In this document: positions 25,265 to 37,600 of the stretch, piece by piece
Position numbering within the stretch: position 1 is the stretch's first letter
Layout: each line of letters starts with the position of its first letter
From: Watersipora subatra
Lineage: Eukaryota; Bryozoa; Gymnolaemata; Cheilostomatida; Watersiporidae
Assembly: GCF_963576615.1 (NCBI RefSeq)
Contig: NC_088708.1
Span: 66,318,672 to 66,382,671 of the forward strand
Reading direction: 5' to 3'
Length of the DNA stretch: 64,000 bases
Notes under the pieces: generated by a model
Seen by the model: the letters and a program-made list of their open reading frames with translations, nothing else
Database searches by the model: none
What the model was told of the DNA's origin: nothing
Program-made: the position numbers and the translations under genes

Positions 25265-26347
25265 AATAGAACATCCTAGATTTAACACGTGGTGTACCTC
25301 AAGGTTCCATCCTTGGTCCATTTCTTTTTTTAATTTACATAAAAGATTTAATACATGTCACCAACCTTTTCACACCTTTACTTTATGCAGATGACACTCA
25401 TCACTTTTTCGAATTCTTTGACATCAACGAGCGCATAAACAAACTTTTTGCTATTCAAATGCACTATTTTGCTATTAATGCACTTCTTACAAACTCGCCC
25501 TAAATGTTGATAAGACTAACCTCGTATTACTGAAAAAAAAAAAATAAATTTCATCTAGCTAACACTCATCCCTTCTTTCATTTTCAACAAACCAATTTGT
25601 CAGACAGATCACACTAAATTCTTAGGTATTTTCATTGATTCTAATCTCACTTGGAAGAAACACATCAAATATTCACTAAAACAACTGAGACCCTTATCAG
25701 GCTTACTCAACCGCACATCTGAATATTTACCCCACAACCCTCTGCTTTTATTATACAATTCTATGGTTAATTCCAAACTTTCATATTGCGTTGAGGCATG
25801 GGGCAACGCACCTCTCACCCATCTTACGAATTTGATAACACCTCAAAAGCGCATGATAAGAACCATTCACAAAAAAACCCGCCTCACCCACACCAAACTT
25901 CTTTTCAAATCATCATCCATACTACCTATCAGTTCACCATATTCATACCGTATTATACTTTTAGCCCATCACGAATTTTATTGTAATTACATCCCTCGCA
26001 CAATATATCAAACTCAATTCTCGAATTTCTGTCTAAATCTCCCACAATCTTCTTCCCACACAGGCCATCGCAGGGTGGATTACCAGCAGGCCATTTTTTG
26101 GAATCAACTCCCTAATACTATAAAAAACATAGAGAAGGTGGCCAGTTTCAATAAAGAACTTAAATTACATCTTTTAACAAGTGAATAAAACCTAATTACT
26201 CATGAAAATTGATCTTGACTGCATGATGACGACAAGCCCCGACGCCACGACTAGCTATGCTAATGTGTATTATTGGCTTCATCACTCCTCCAGCTTTTTT
26301 ATTTTGTTTAATTACTATTGTTGATGAAAAAAAAAACAAAAAAAAAC
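25265..26347 (+). pseudogene. LINE reverse transcriptase fragment with A-rich tail
   Basis: Shows the RT blocks RGVPQGSILGP and YADDTH, then after frameshifts and stops a long C-terminal frame (MVNSKLSYCVEAWGNAPLTH to stop 26186-26188) with the conserved HKKTRLTHTKLLF-type region. It ends in an A-rich tail (26328-26347). The endonuclease and ORF1 are missing. Its sequence differs clearly from the LINE at 19135, so two separate lineages are present. Confidence 0.85.
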
Positions 26348-26629
26348 TTTGATTTTTATTTAGAGCCCCGGTTAGGTGGAAGTGATACTACTGTTCAACC
26401 AAGGAGTCAGTCGACACCTCACACTATTACCCAATACTCTCTGAGCACTTCTCTGTACTTGCCATTTGCAAACTAGTGAGTCACTATCCTACAGGTTAGA
26501 GATAAATATGGCTATTGTTATGGGGAATATTCAACTGACTGCACTACCCAGCCTGAGGTACTCATATCTCAGCAAAAGTGATAAATAATGTCATGAGGTC
26601 ATTGAAGGGAAGAGTAACAAAGGTTACAC

Positions 26630-26985
26630 CCTTACAAGCTTTATAGTTCTGCATGTTTCTATGTTACAAGCTTTATAGCTCTACATGTTTCTAAGTTGCA
26701 GGCTTTATAGCTCTACATATTCCCATGTTACAGGCTTTATCGCTCCTCATGTTTCTATGTTACAAGCTTTATAGCTCTACATAATTCTATGTTACAAGCT
26801 TTATAGCTCTACATGTTCCTATATTACAAGCTTTATAGCTCCACATATTCCCATGTTACAGGCTTTATAGCTCCCCATATTCTAATGCTACAAGCCTTAT
26901 AGCTCTACATGTTCCTTGGTTACAGGTTTTAAATCTCTGCATATTCCTATGTTACAAGCTTTGTAGCTTAACATATTTCTATGTT
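26630..26985. repeat. Minisatellite, 32-bp unit (acaagctttatagctctaca)
   Basis: About 11 copies of a unit based on ttacaagctttatagctcta followed by catgttyctatg, with scattered substitutions. Confidence 0.88.
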
Positions 26986-27054
26986 AGGTCACTAGTACCC
27001 TAAAGGTCTCACGTGTCATGCAAGAGATTGTGCCAATTAAATACAAAATGTAAG

Positions 27055-27175
27055 AATACGCACGACTATCCCTGGTATGAGAGCACTGGGTTACTAAGCC
27101 AAATGTCGCAAGTTCAAATCCTATACAGTGCAATATTTTTTCCCAATCTTTAACCGTAGCTTCGGACAAAGGATG
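27055..27175 (-). mobile_element. tRNA-derived SINE fragment
   Basis: Contains an RNA polymerase III A-box-like segment (tggtatgagagcactgg) and a B-box-like gttcaaatcc at about 27112, followed by cagtgcaatatttttt and ctttaaccgtagcttcggac, the tail expected of tRNA-headed SINEs. The reading direction of the tRNA-like part is +; the minus-strand ORF overlapping it is spurious. A related copy lies at 49095. Confidence 0.5.
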
Positions 27176-27179
27176 GACG

Positions 27180-30165
27180 CAGCTGTTATTATAGTAAGGA
27201 TCATAGTTAAGATCATAGTTAAGATTATGATTTGAAAATTGAAATCTAATAATTTGATTTCATCTTAACTCTATTTCACCAGCCAATACCGATGAACACA
27301 AATCAGGCCATGTGGAAAAATAATAACATGCCACAATGCAATCTAATATTCTGCTAGGAATGTAAAGCAGGAAGTGAGAGAAGAAACCATCATGTTGAGC
27401 ACTTTTAACTCAAAAACAAAAATACTGAGAGAAAACATTACAAGGCACTTTGAGGTTAACCCAAACACCTGCAAACAACATCACTGCAAATGAATTCTTT
27501 GAAAAAGCGCAGGTTTGAAAGCTGCAGATATGCCAACTTACCTAATATAAAATTAAGTTACACACTCTGAATGTACCAGAACTATATACATTGTATATAA
27601 TTCAGCTGTAGACATACCAACTTACCTAAAATAAAATTAAGTTACACACACTGAATGTACCCGAGCTATATATCTAATTCAGCTGCAGACATGCCGACTT
27701 AGTAAAACAGTAAACATAGCTCAGAAGGGGAGCCAGAAGGAAACATGAGGTTGTTAAAATAACTGAGGATTTCTGTTTATACAACAGCTCGAGTGCATTA
27801 TCTCAGCAGAGCATAAGGTATGGAGTTGGCAGCGCTGCCAACTACTGAGTTGGCCTTAAGAATAGTTATCTCAAATTGATAGTTTATGTGTTTATATATA
27901 TTGTTAGCTACATGTAGTTGGTACACGTGCTGGCCTTGCTCGTGGAGCTGTTACACCTCCTTGAAGCTTCAACGCACGTGTTACGTTTTTATGCAACACA
28001 AGGAGAAGGAGTGAATTATTAAGATAACTACTGAATGCCCGGCGTTGCCCGAGTAATAAAAAGTTTTTGACAGAGAATATATTTTTATTTAACATATATA
28101 ACAACAATTACAGTACCATTCTAACTTTTAAACTTCACATCATACGAAAAGTGTTTTGTGCAGTTCAAATAAACTGAGAGAAAATTAAAACAACTGAAGG
28201 TGTAACGCTAAGGGTGTTTAAATGTGAAATAATTAGCAAGTAATGGCTAAATGGTCTGTTTTTTACAGTGATTACAACAAAAAATTATTTGACACTGACA
28301 CAATTATTACGAACTAAAAAAACAAAATAAAAATCATGAATATGCCGAATTAATAATAATAACGATTACATAAAAGTGTGTGTATAAAAAGGTTTTAGTT
28401 GTACCGAAGCTATCAACCTAAACTTTGATTATAGTCATACTGGTACCTCTCTATCCTGGTACAAACATAAAAAAATGAGATATTGGACTGTTTTTGTCAG
28501 ATGCTTTGTCTGACCGAACAGAGAAAGAATGTAGATGCATTTTTTAAGCAAGATAATGCAACAGTCCAGACGTAAAAGTTTTATATTTAATAGTTCTTAG
28601 CAATCAGCACAAGGCAGAACCAGAAATTGGAGCTGGTAATAGGACAATTGAAATTAAAATGTCACATTTGAAAATTACAAGTTAAAAAATAGGTAGGCCT
28701 AATGATTTTTGGAATGATTTTTATAAAGTTTAAAAAATAAAAACAAATGCAAAAGGTAATATTAATAATAAAAAGTGCATCTTTATTTAGCGATAAAGAT
28801 ACGGTAGATAAAATAGTTTAGCATGGCTTAGCCTTGTGGGCAGGTACGCGTGTTTGCAAACTAGCGGTTGCAATCAGCATGAGTTCAACTCCAGTATGTT
28901 GCGGTTTGTTCGTCCCTAAAACTTCATCGCTACAATTGGAGAGACGACAAACCTTGAGATTTATATATAGATTAGGACTTGATACAACATGATGACATTT
29001 AACACCTTCCCGAATAGTAAATGCATATAGAGTTTTTGTAATGTCAGTGAGAGTTAACATAAACCATAAGAAATGCCAGAGCTCCACGGGATGTGGCCAG
29101 CACCAATGGCAAATCACTCCTACGTCATAATTTTAGCTTTCTTTTAGCTTCAATATCTAACTTGAGTTCTAGCTTTAACAAAATTGTGTTTAAATACATG
29201 ATAAACTATTTAGAAATTGTTGCGAAAGCTAAAAAGTATGAACGTAAGTATTGAACAATTGCAGAGTCAATCAAAAGCATGCTGCTGGCTATTATAAATT
29301 AAGATTGTTGAGGATAAAACAGTTTTATCAAAAGCCATGTTCTTACATAAATATCATAAATACAAATGTACACGGTCTATTCTTATTTCATAGCCTATTG
29401 AAACTTATAATTTATTTTAACAGTATAATAAGTATCATAAAAGATTGTTGTTTTTTGGCAGAATAAATTATTATCTTATGTGTCCACAAAATAGGACAGT
29501 TCATGTAAATAGTTGAGGTATTCAAGATGTTTCATCATGTAAATATCGACACATTGTACATAAAAAAAAACATATTGGTTGGTAAGTAATTCGCATGAAC
29601 TGATTCCTTGCATGGTATATTAGAGCTGAAACAAGCATGAGCAAAACCTAAGTAAATACTAAAATTATGTTACTAGAATCATTACAGGTTTATAACTCAA
29701 GTGCGAGCCAATCACTTTTTGTATTTTAACTGTTGAGCCAATCAACGTCAAGCTGTAACGCACTATTTTGAAACAGTCTTCAGTTTTTAGCATTATTATT
29801 ATTTTAATATGGTTAATGCCAAGGCTACACGGATTAAAGTCATATGACACAAAGTTTGTGTGGCCAAAAATAGTATTTCCTTGTCAGTTATAATTAATTT
29901 TGTCTTCAAATAGTTGGAAAATGGTGAATCAAATAGATGTGAACTCATTGCCAGACACAAACATGAGCTAAACCAAAGGCTAACAGAATTGATAAATTGG
30001 TTGCATATGGACCATAGGCTGTAAATTAAGTACTTTTTGGTTCATGTGATTTCAATAATAAATTTTCTCCATAGCGTTAACATCTAAAGATAAATTGCAT
30101 ACATTTATGAACTTTCATATTTTTCAGCGAGGTATCAGTTTGAATTTGTAATATAATTAATTATC
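27180..30165. other. Gene-poor AT-rich stretch
   Basis: Two 70-bp-spaced near-duplicates (acttacctaatataaaatta / acttacctaaaataaaatta, 27536 and 27622). 'tgaatgcccggcgttgcccg' at 28032 resembles a motif found near ends of dispersed animal repeats. A minus frame of 99 codons at 28818-29117 has no family support. No gene called. Confidence 0.35.
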
Positions 30166-30166
30166 T

Positions 30167-30250
30167 ATACTCTATGCATATGTACCGATATGTTAACTCT
30201 ATGCATATGTACCGATATGTTAACTCTATGCATATGTACCGATATGTTAA
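30167..30250. repeat. Three perfect copies of a 27-bp unit
   Basis: Three exact copies of a unit built from ctctatgcatatgtaccg plus atatgttaa. Because 27 is a multiple of three, one frame stays open through all of them. Confidence 0.9.
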
Positions 30251-31620
30251 TACAACAATGCAGATGAGTTTTGAAGTGTATAAGATTTGTAAGATTGTTA
30301 AAATCAAAAATCTGTATTTGAATCAGAGTTACACAGAACGAACAGACTCTATTGTCATTATTTATGGAACATGAAGACTTTTAAAAACAAGAGTACAATA
30401 CATGGTGCTCATGACTCTATGGCCAGATATATGACTGTAGCAAGCTTAAGAAGACGTCAAGTTGACTATGAATAAATAGCAAAACCATTTTAAACACATT
30501 CTACATCAGGTATCTGATATAGTATCCACCAACTCTGACCCACCTTCTGTTGCATCTTTCTAACTTTGGATATATTGAGGTAGTTTTAGTTCAAACATCC
30601 ACTGCATATCTGTGAAGTTCAATCAATAATTCATGTCTTGTCACAGGTTTAGAATTTACATTAAAAAGATTTACTCATTTTCAATTTTAAACTTTCCATG
30701 AAGATGTTTGCCCTCTAACAAATACTTAACATAATGAGATGGTGCCAACTTTCAAGCATGCGTGCTCAAACAATTGCGTATGTTGTTTCATTCAATTACA
30801 GTTCCCTTTACCTTGCGTTTGTGCAAAGCTTAGTTCATAACAAAACTACTGCTCGGCGGAGTATTTTAAAGCTCTGTTTTATAAGTAGGACTTCTAAAAA
30901 ACCCTTAGTATTAAAAATTATAAGCGCCACGAGTACATATCAATACATCTCATTTCTCTTCAGCTGGAGGCCAAATTTAGCCAATAGCAAAACATTTCCA
31001 TGAAATGTCATCTGCCACTAGTTAATCAATATGACATATTGTATTATATCTGGTAGCTGACCAAAGTTACTTTAAAAAACCATTTCAGAAATATGGAGTC
31101 CTTGAGAAATGTAAAAAATATATAGTGTTTGTGTCAGTATTGAAACTTTTGTCTAAGTAGCGTGATGTATCTCTGGTATGACAAAGCCACTTCTATCACG
31201 TCTAAGCATTGAAAATTCAAGCAAAGTATGGGTGGGTAAGTGCTCAAAGTTTTGTTAACTAGCTTACGTTACATCGCTTTTAAATTTCTACTTTTTTGTT
31301 AAATTAAATATAATTGGCATAATTCAAAAATCCTCATATACTAACGTATCTAACAAATTCTTGCAATTGGTTTGAAAGTGTTAAGCCTTTTCTAAATGTC
31401 AGGTCCATTATTTTAAATTAACAGTAGATGTTTTAATTAAGTGAAGCCAGAGAAGGAGCCCCAAAGTTTAAAAGATAAATGAAACCAGCCTTACACTTTG
31501 CATGCAAACTCATTTTTAGAATGGCAGTTATTGGGTGAATTTGTGTTGGAGAATGATAGTTAAATCTCTAAGATACAACTAATGCTCACTCATCTACTGC
31601 ATGATCAGCCTACTTGATTA
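30251..31620. other. No gene seen
   Basis: AT-rich non-coding sequence; the 89-codon frame at 30734-31003 lacks splice sites or any known domain. Confidence 0.35.
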
Positions 31621-31621
31621 T

Positions 31622-32055
31622 TTAATATTTATACTATATAAATAATATTTATATTACATAAGTAATATTTATACTACGTAAGTAATATTTATACTACGTC
31701 AGTAATATTTATACTACATGTACATAAGTAATATTTATACTACATAAGTAATATTTACGCTACATAAGTAATATTTATACTACATAAGTAATATTTACAC
31801 TACATAAGTAATATTTATACTACATAAGTAATATTTACACTACATAAGTAATATTTATACTACATAAGTAATATTTATACTGCATAAGTAATATTTATAC
31901 TACATAAGTATTATTTGTACTAAATAAGTAATATTTATACTGCGTAAGTAATATTTATACTAAATAAATAATTTTTATACTAAATAAGTAATATTTATAC
32001 TACATAAGTAATATTTATACTAAATAAGTAATGTTTATACTACGTAAGTAATAAT
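31622..32055. repeat. Minisatellite, 20-bp unit (taatatttatactacataag)
   Basis: About 21 copies with point variants (tacgtaag, taaataag, tgcataag). The unit keeps a TATTTATACTA core. Lies about 2.6 kb upstream of the ETS gene start codon. Confidence 0.9.
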
Positions 32056-34673
32056 TATAGTATATTTTGTTGAAAATATCTCCTTGTCAACTCTTGCAAC
32101 TTTTACTTAGTCCCCTCACTGCTAATGACCACGTTTCCTTGTTCGAATACGAGATGACACTATTTTTAATATCCTAGTTCTAAACTTAAAATATCTAACT
32201 CATTTTGACCGATTCAGTCTCTGTAACACTTTTCCTTTTCTTATGCTTCTTTTTGCATCTGATACAATATTTTTCAACAAGCAAATTCATTCAACAGGTA
32301 AAGTGTCTCAGTATTTCCTGTTATTGATCTCTTGCTGTGATCTTTCTGCATTTTTAAAATGCTTTTGTTTTCAGTTTTGTTGAGATTGAGCAAAGATCTT
32401 TTGTTAATTGTCCAATCGGAGCGCTGCTAACTATGACACTGACTAATGTGATGAATTGAACGGTGAACTGTAATTGGCTTACCTCCAATTCATGGTAACA
32501 TCTTATTGTCATTTATTTTAGTCTTGGTATTTAGAGAGCAATGACGTTAACTTCAGGTGACCCTATCCATTATTCTAATTTGTATTGACCACAGTCTGAG
32601 GAGTTGTCTCCTTAGTTCATAGAGTTTAGACAGGGTATTGGAAGCTGGCATGGCTTGCTTTGGTTTGCATCATTGTTCAACAAGTGTTCATTAGTACAGT
32701 ATAAGCTAAAGGCGTATACCTGCTCTATTGGAGGTGAAAATATAGCCCTATATTTACCCGTAGGCCTACAATTCCTCCCTATAAGTTTTATAGCATTAAA
32801 CAAGCACTAGTATATGCTTTTGCTAAAGCAGATGCCAAATTGGTGTCAGGTATTACACAGCTGTCTGGGATTGTTTCGCAACTTTTTAGTCTACCTATCT
32901 GCGACTTATTAGCATGCTGTTACGTACAGGTTATAGTGAATTAACCTTATGACAACTATGAGCATGTGCTCTTTTCAAGCAGTATCACATTCTCCAGTAT
33001 ATGTTAATGCCTGAATTCAAACAATGTCTGCGTGTCTTCAACGTGGGCTATTTGTAGCTAACCGTGTCACACTTGTTGTTGCATTCGTGCTCACCAGAGC
33101 ATAGCGCAAGATCTAAAATAATATGGGAATAGTTAATGGTCTGTCACGTGCGTGTGGCTCTGAACCAATGAGCTGATAGAGATGGTAGGCGCTGCAATGA
33201 CGTTGAAATTTTTCTGTGCACACATGATCATTTTGGACATTGACTAAGACGCTACTGCTCGGCTTATCTCTCATTTCTGTGTTCTGTTTTCTTTACTTAC
33301 CTGTCATTTTATTACACAGCCATATTCATGCTCGGCTCACAGGAGTAACGGTAAGTTGTTACTCGAATTGTAAGTTAAAATCAGGAATATTTACCAGGCC
33401 TAGAGCCGTAATACGCTGTTCACTACATCTAACAGGGATCAGAGGTATATAGGCTATGCAGAACATGGCTATGGATATGTGAGTATGCAATAGACGTCTG
33501 GTGTCAGCGTGAAGACATCTAGGCATGTATAATAAATTTTATTGTTTTATGAAATGCCAACTGTATTGCTGGAACTGTTATCCATTGAGTGATAAGATAT
33601 GAAAAGTTTGAAGAGCTATTCTGCCTGATGCATTAGCAAATTAGCTCTCTGTAGGAATACTCAAGTACCTGCTATTTTCTACTAGTCATGGATGAGACAG
33701 CTCAAACCTCTAACCGAGCTGTCACAATTTGACAGCGTCATGAGGTCCATCAGCTCTTGGATTTATTTCATTAGTTATTCAATTGATTTAGAATTGAGTT
33801 GCTGTAGCCGGCTAAAGTACTAAAAACAGTACAGCCGATTGTCGGGCTTTCCCTAGGCCACCCTAGACGAATGATGCAAAGTGTAAGAGGTCTTCACAGT
33901 TAGAATAAACATACGTTATTTGAAACTTGTCATATAAACAGGCAGCTGTAACTTGAGTTGAAGACAAAACACATGTAGCCTTCAATCCTATAGAATCCTA
34001 CGATTGCTTCCTGTTGAGGAATACCCTACTCCAGTTAAACTTACACCTAAAGCGAGCTGCTAGCTTTTATGTGAACTTTTTGTGGCTGGAGATTAATAAA
34101 AATCTTCAGACAACCCTTAGAGACACGAACGGCTAGGTCGTCAATCAAGATAGCCAGGGTAAAGAGAGGGGTTTATTAAGTACTGTTAAACCGATATGTA
34201 CGGTCTGGAAGCGCTGGAGGGGGGATAAAAAGGTGATGAGAAGTCAAAATGGACTGAAGAAAATGAGAAATGATAGCAATAATTGGAAGCCATCTATTGA
34301 GCTTACTTGGAGAATATGACAGACGAGTTGAGGGTGGTGGATGAAAGGAATACTTGGTAGCCAGCTACTAGCCCGTGAGAGCCAGCAGTGGCTTATCATG
34401 AAGTCATCCTATTTTTATGATCCCTGCCCACACAACTACTAGCTGCTCACAGATTTGGCTAGAAGCGGTAGTCATTGAGAGCAATTGTTTAAAATTAGTG
34501 GCCGGAGTTGAACTGAATTTATCTACTCACGCCCCCATATCTCAAATGTTTTTTCATTCGTTACACACAATACACCGTATCCTATTGTCTGTTTTAGCTC
34601 CTCGGAGAGAGGTTGCTTATCAGAGTCACAAATCTTCAAAGAAGACTTATATTATTGAACTTTTTACTTAAAA
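32056..34673 (+). other. Upstream region of the ETS gene, possible 5' UTR exon
   Basis: A CCAAT-containing, slightly GC-richer patch (33140-33200, 'gaaccaatgagc') precedes a transcript-like stretch that ends in a strong donor, aacg|GTAAGT at 33351. This could be the promoter and 5' non-coding exon of the ETS factor, but an acceptor just before 34674 is not obvious. A frame at 34417-34671 ends directly before the ETS ATG and is probably 5' UTR. Confidence 0.3.
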
Positions 34674-37600
34674 ATGGGAAGTTATTACGTCAACCATTCA
34701 GAGTATCCGGACACTGACTTGAAATCAAACTTCAATTCAAGATCATTTCGAAATGTTTCGCAGCAGCCAAATGGACCAACAACACAAACAACCACACAAG
34801 GGCTGCTGGATGACAATGTTTGTTACGCGAACATCCGAAGAGGCTTAGGGTTCGAAGTCTCGACACCTACTGATGGCAATTCAGATGATTGGACGAGTCG
34901 GGCTCGTGCTTCTCCAGTTGTCGAGCGTCTTATATTCCAGGAACTGCAGAGCAACATCATTGAGGCTGCTCAGAGCATTGGAGTGGCCTTAGGTATGTAT
35001 GTCTAAGCTATCAAATATGTAGATGTTAGTATTGTTAGTATGAAAGCTGATGGTACGCTGGAGAAATTGTTATTTTATAGAGGGCACATTATAAAATGCT
35101 TCCTTTAGCAGTCCGGATTAGATGTTCTGTAAATTAAGTTAGAACATGACTTAGTAAAACAGGTTAAATTATAAAAAGGAGTCATAGTAGTAGCTGTGAG
35201 TGTGGCGGCGAAGGAAAATGTTTGTTCTAATATCTCATCTTATGTCAAAGACAGGTATTTAGGCTAGCCAATAATGACAATCGTTTGAAATAGTTTTGGG
35301 TAATGATGGAATCATATTTGTTTTGATATGATTCATATTGGAGAATCTCGTTTTCGAGAGTGTCAATTGTGACCTGAAAGAGAAAAGCAAAAAACGTAGC
35401 AGTTGATGATAGCTTTAGAGTGGAACAACCAACTACAGATGGATAGCAATTCCAACCGAACTCGTGTGATTATGTTATGGGTATACTTGGTCTGTGGTCG
35501 TGTCTGAGTCAGATGACAAAGTTGCAATGAGTGATGTTGCATATCTACGCTAAACATAGCTGTTTGACAAACATAAAAAGTATCATTATTCAGTATGCAC
35601 AAGCCATCAGTAGATTTGACTATATTATTTTCAGAAATGCTCCTAAAGCCTCATATATAACAAGCTATTTTTGCAGTGAGAGATGATAAGTCATAATGAT
35701 TTTATTGCGTTATAGCATTTGTCATTCTAAGTGTAACGAGCTGCCTAGTAAATATTCAATTAAAAGTCATATTATGCCCTGTTATACAATATAAAACATG
35801 AGCAGGCTAGAGTTAATACAGATATTCATCTAAAAAAAATTTCCGTCAATGTTGAGTTGAACAATGTTACGGTATTTAAAAAAATTTCTAACTTCAATGA
35901 TTTTTTTAAATTGTATGCAAGAATCATCTGGTAGCTCTAATACGCAACCCATAGCATGTGAGCAAAAAGCAGGAAAACATAGAACCAGGTTTAAAAACAA
36001 GTAGGCCCTACAGAAACTATTTCTTATTTTATATATTTAGTCTTAGAATTTGAATTTTACAGTTTGCGTATTCTTTTTCATGATTTTGAACACCCAGTAA
36101 TTTATGTTCAGTCTAAAAAATCACCTAAATATTACCTTATAAATTATAGAGAGATTTATTTAAGTGCTTCTTTGCAAAAATAGTTTAATGCACTTAAAAG
36201 AAATAAACATTGTAATAGGTTGCTTATTGAACTGACGTGGCAGTTCTCCGGAATTTCTGATAAAATCTTGTTGTTTTCATGAAGATTATTGCATTATTAC
36301 AGACAACCACAAGCCAAAACCAAAGCAAGCCAATGTTAAAAAGAATAATAATTAATGCGTTGCAAAGATATACTTGCGCTAACCTTTGAAGGTATAGCCA
36401 TATTACACGTATATGCAAGGCCTAGAACGAAAAACTTCACGAGTTTCTTATCATTTGGTTATGAGATCTGTTGACAGAACTGTGATGTTTCTAGACACAT
36501 CATAATGTCTCCATTTTACCTCCTCAACATTTCTTTTTCCATCTGGCGGAAGTTATCCATATTTAAATTTTAAAATGTTTCCCATTCACGAGTTACAAAT
36601 CGATCTTAATCGACAAAAACCTTCAATCAATTAGTTCAAGGTTCATCTGCCATTCCTTACATCTAGATCCTCATAAATCGGTACATGGTAGCCGTTTAGC
36701 TAAGAGAGTAATGTAGGCAATGTTTAGCAATCTATTGCTTTCTAATTCAACTAACAGAATGCAATACATATAGTAGTTTGTATTACATTATCAATGACTT
36801 ACTAGTGCTGTTATTACTGTCAATCCTGTCACTAGTAGGAGAGTGAGAGAAGCAGTTGACATTATAACAACTTAGAAAGGTTTCCTTGTTATCAATTTGT
36901 TTACCAGTGAAAATAAAATGTTCCAGATCTAGGTTCAACAACCAAACAAAAATCACTTGAGGGTTGTTGATTACTAATAGCTGTTATATTAAATTAGACG
37001 TCTAGCTATCTCTAACAAAAGTAAACGGGGTAAAATAAAGTGATGAAGTGCTCGAAAAAGATAGTATAAAGGAGTAGAATTTTCTAGATTTCAAAATAAA
37101 ATTAAATGTTATGAAGTTGACGTATGAGTTAACACTCGGCACAGAAAGTTTAAAATGGAGTATTATATTGAGGATAGACCGAATTCCTCCCTGAGATGCC
37201 AGCTACGCAAACATGTGGTATGAATAGATCCAATGAATTGATCCAATATCCAATGAATCATTGACGAAGCAGCTATTGTATTTTAAATAACTTCACTGCT
37301 TGCGCAACGACATTAAACTAAACTGGCTACTAGCTTGTTTCCGGGCAGCAAAAGCTTCCCCACTTCCTCCTAATCTTCGAGTTACCAGTGAAGTTTAGCT
37401 CCATAGACATCTAAATTCTCGGTGAATATCAAAGTATAAACTGTCCTGATCATATATGTTTTCAAGGAACTCAATATCAATGGTCTGTAGTCAATCACTG
37501 ATAGATATGTTATTATAAAGCCTAGTTCTCATATTGGCTGTGAAACCTGGAGGCATTCTCGCGCAACAAAATACATGCGCCGCTAGGCTCGGCGGATTAT

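Noticed and set aside
27055-27175. Functional tRNA gene
   Set aside because: A- and B-box-like motifs are present, but the cloverleaf arms do not pair well and a SINE-type tail follows; called a SINE fragment.
30174-30374. 66-codon ORF starting with a repeated MHMYRYVNS motif
   Set aside because: The repeat is three 27-bp DNA copies; the remainder lacks coding character.
31622-32055. CRISPR-like array or telomeric/centromeric satellite
   Set aside because: Contiguous 20-bp tandem units without spacers in an animal genome; an ordinary minisatellite.
33240-33452. 70-codon ORF with a hydrophobic N-terminus resembling a signal peptide
   Set aside because: No ATG in good context and it crosses a strong splice donor at 33351; better explained as a 5' non-coding exon.
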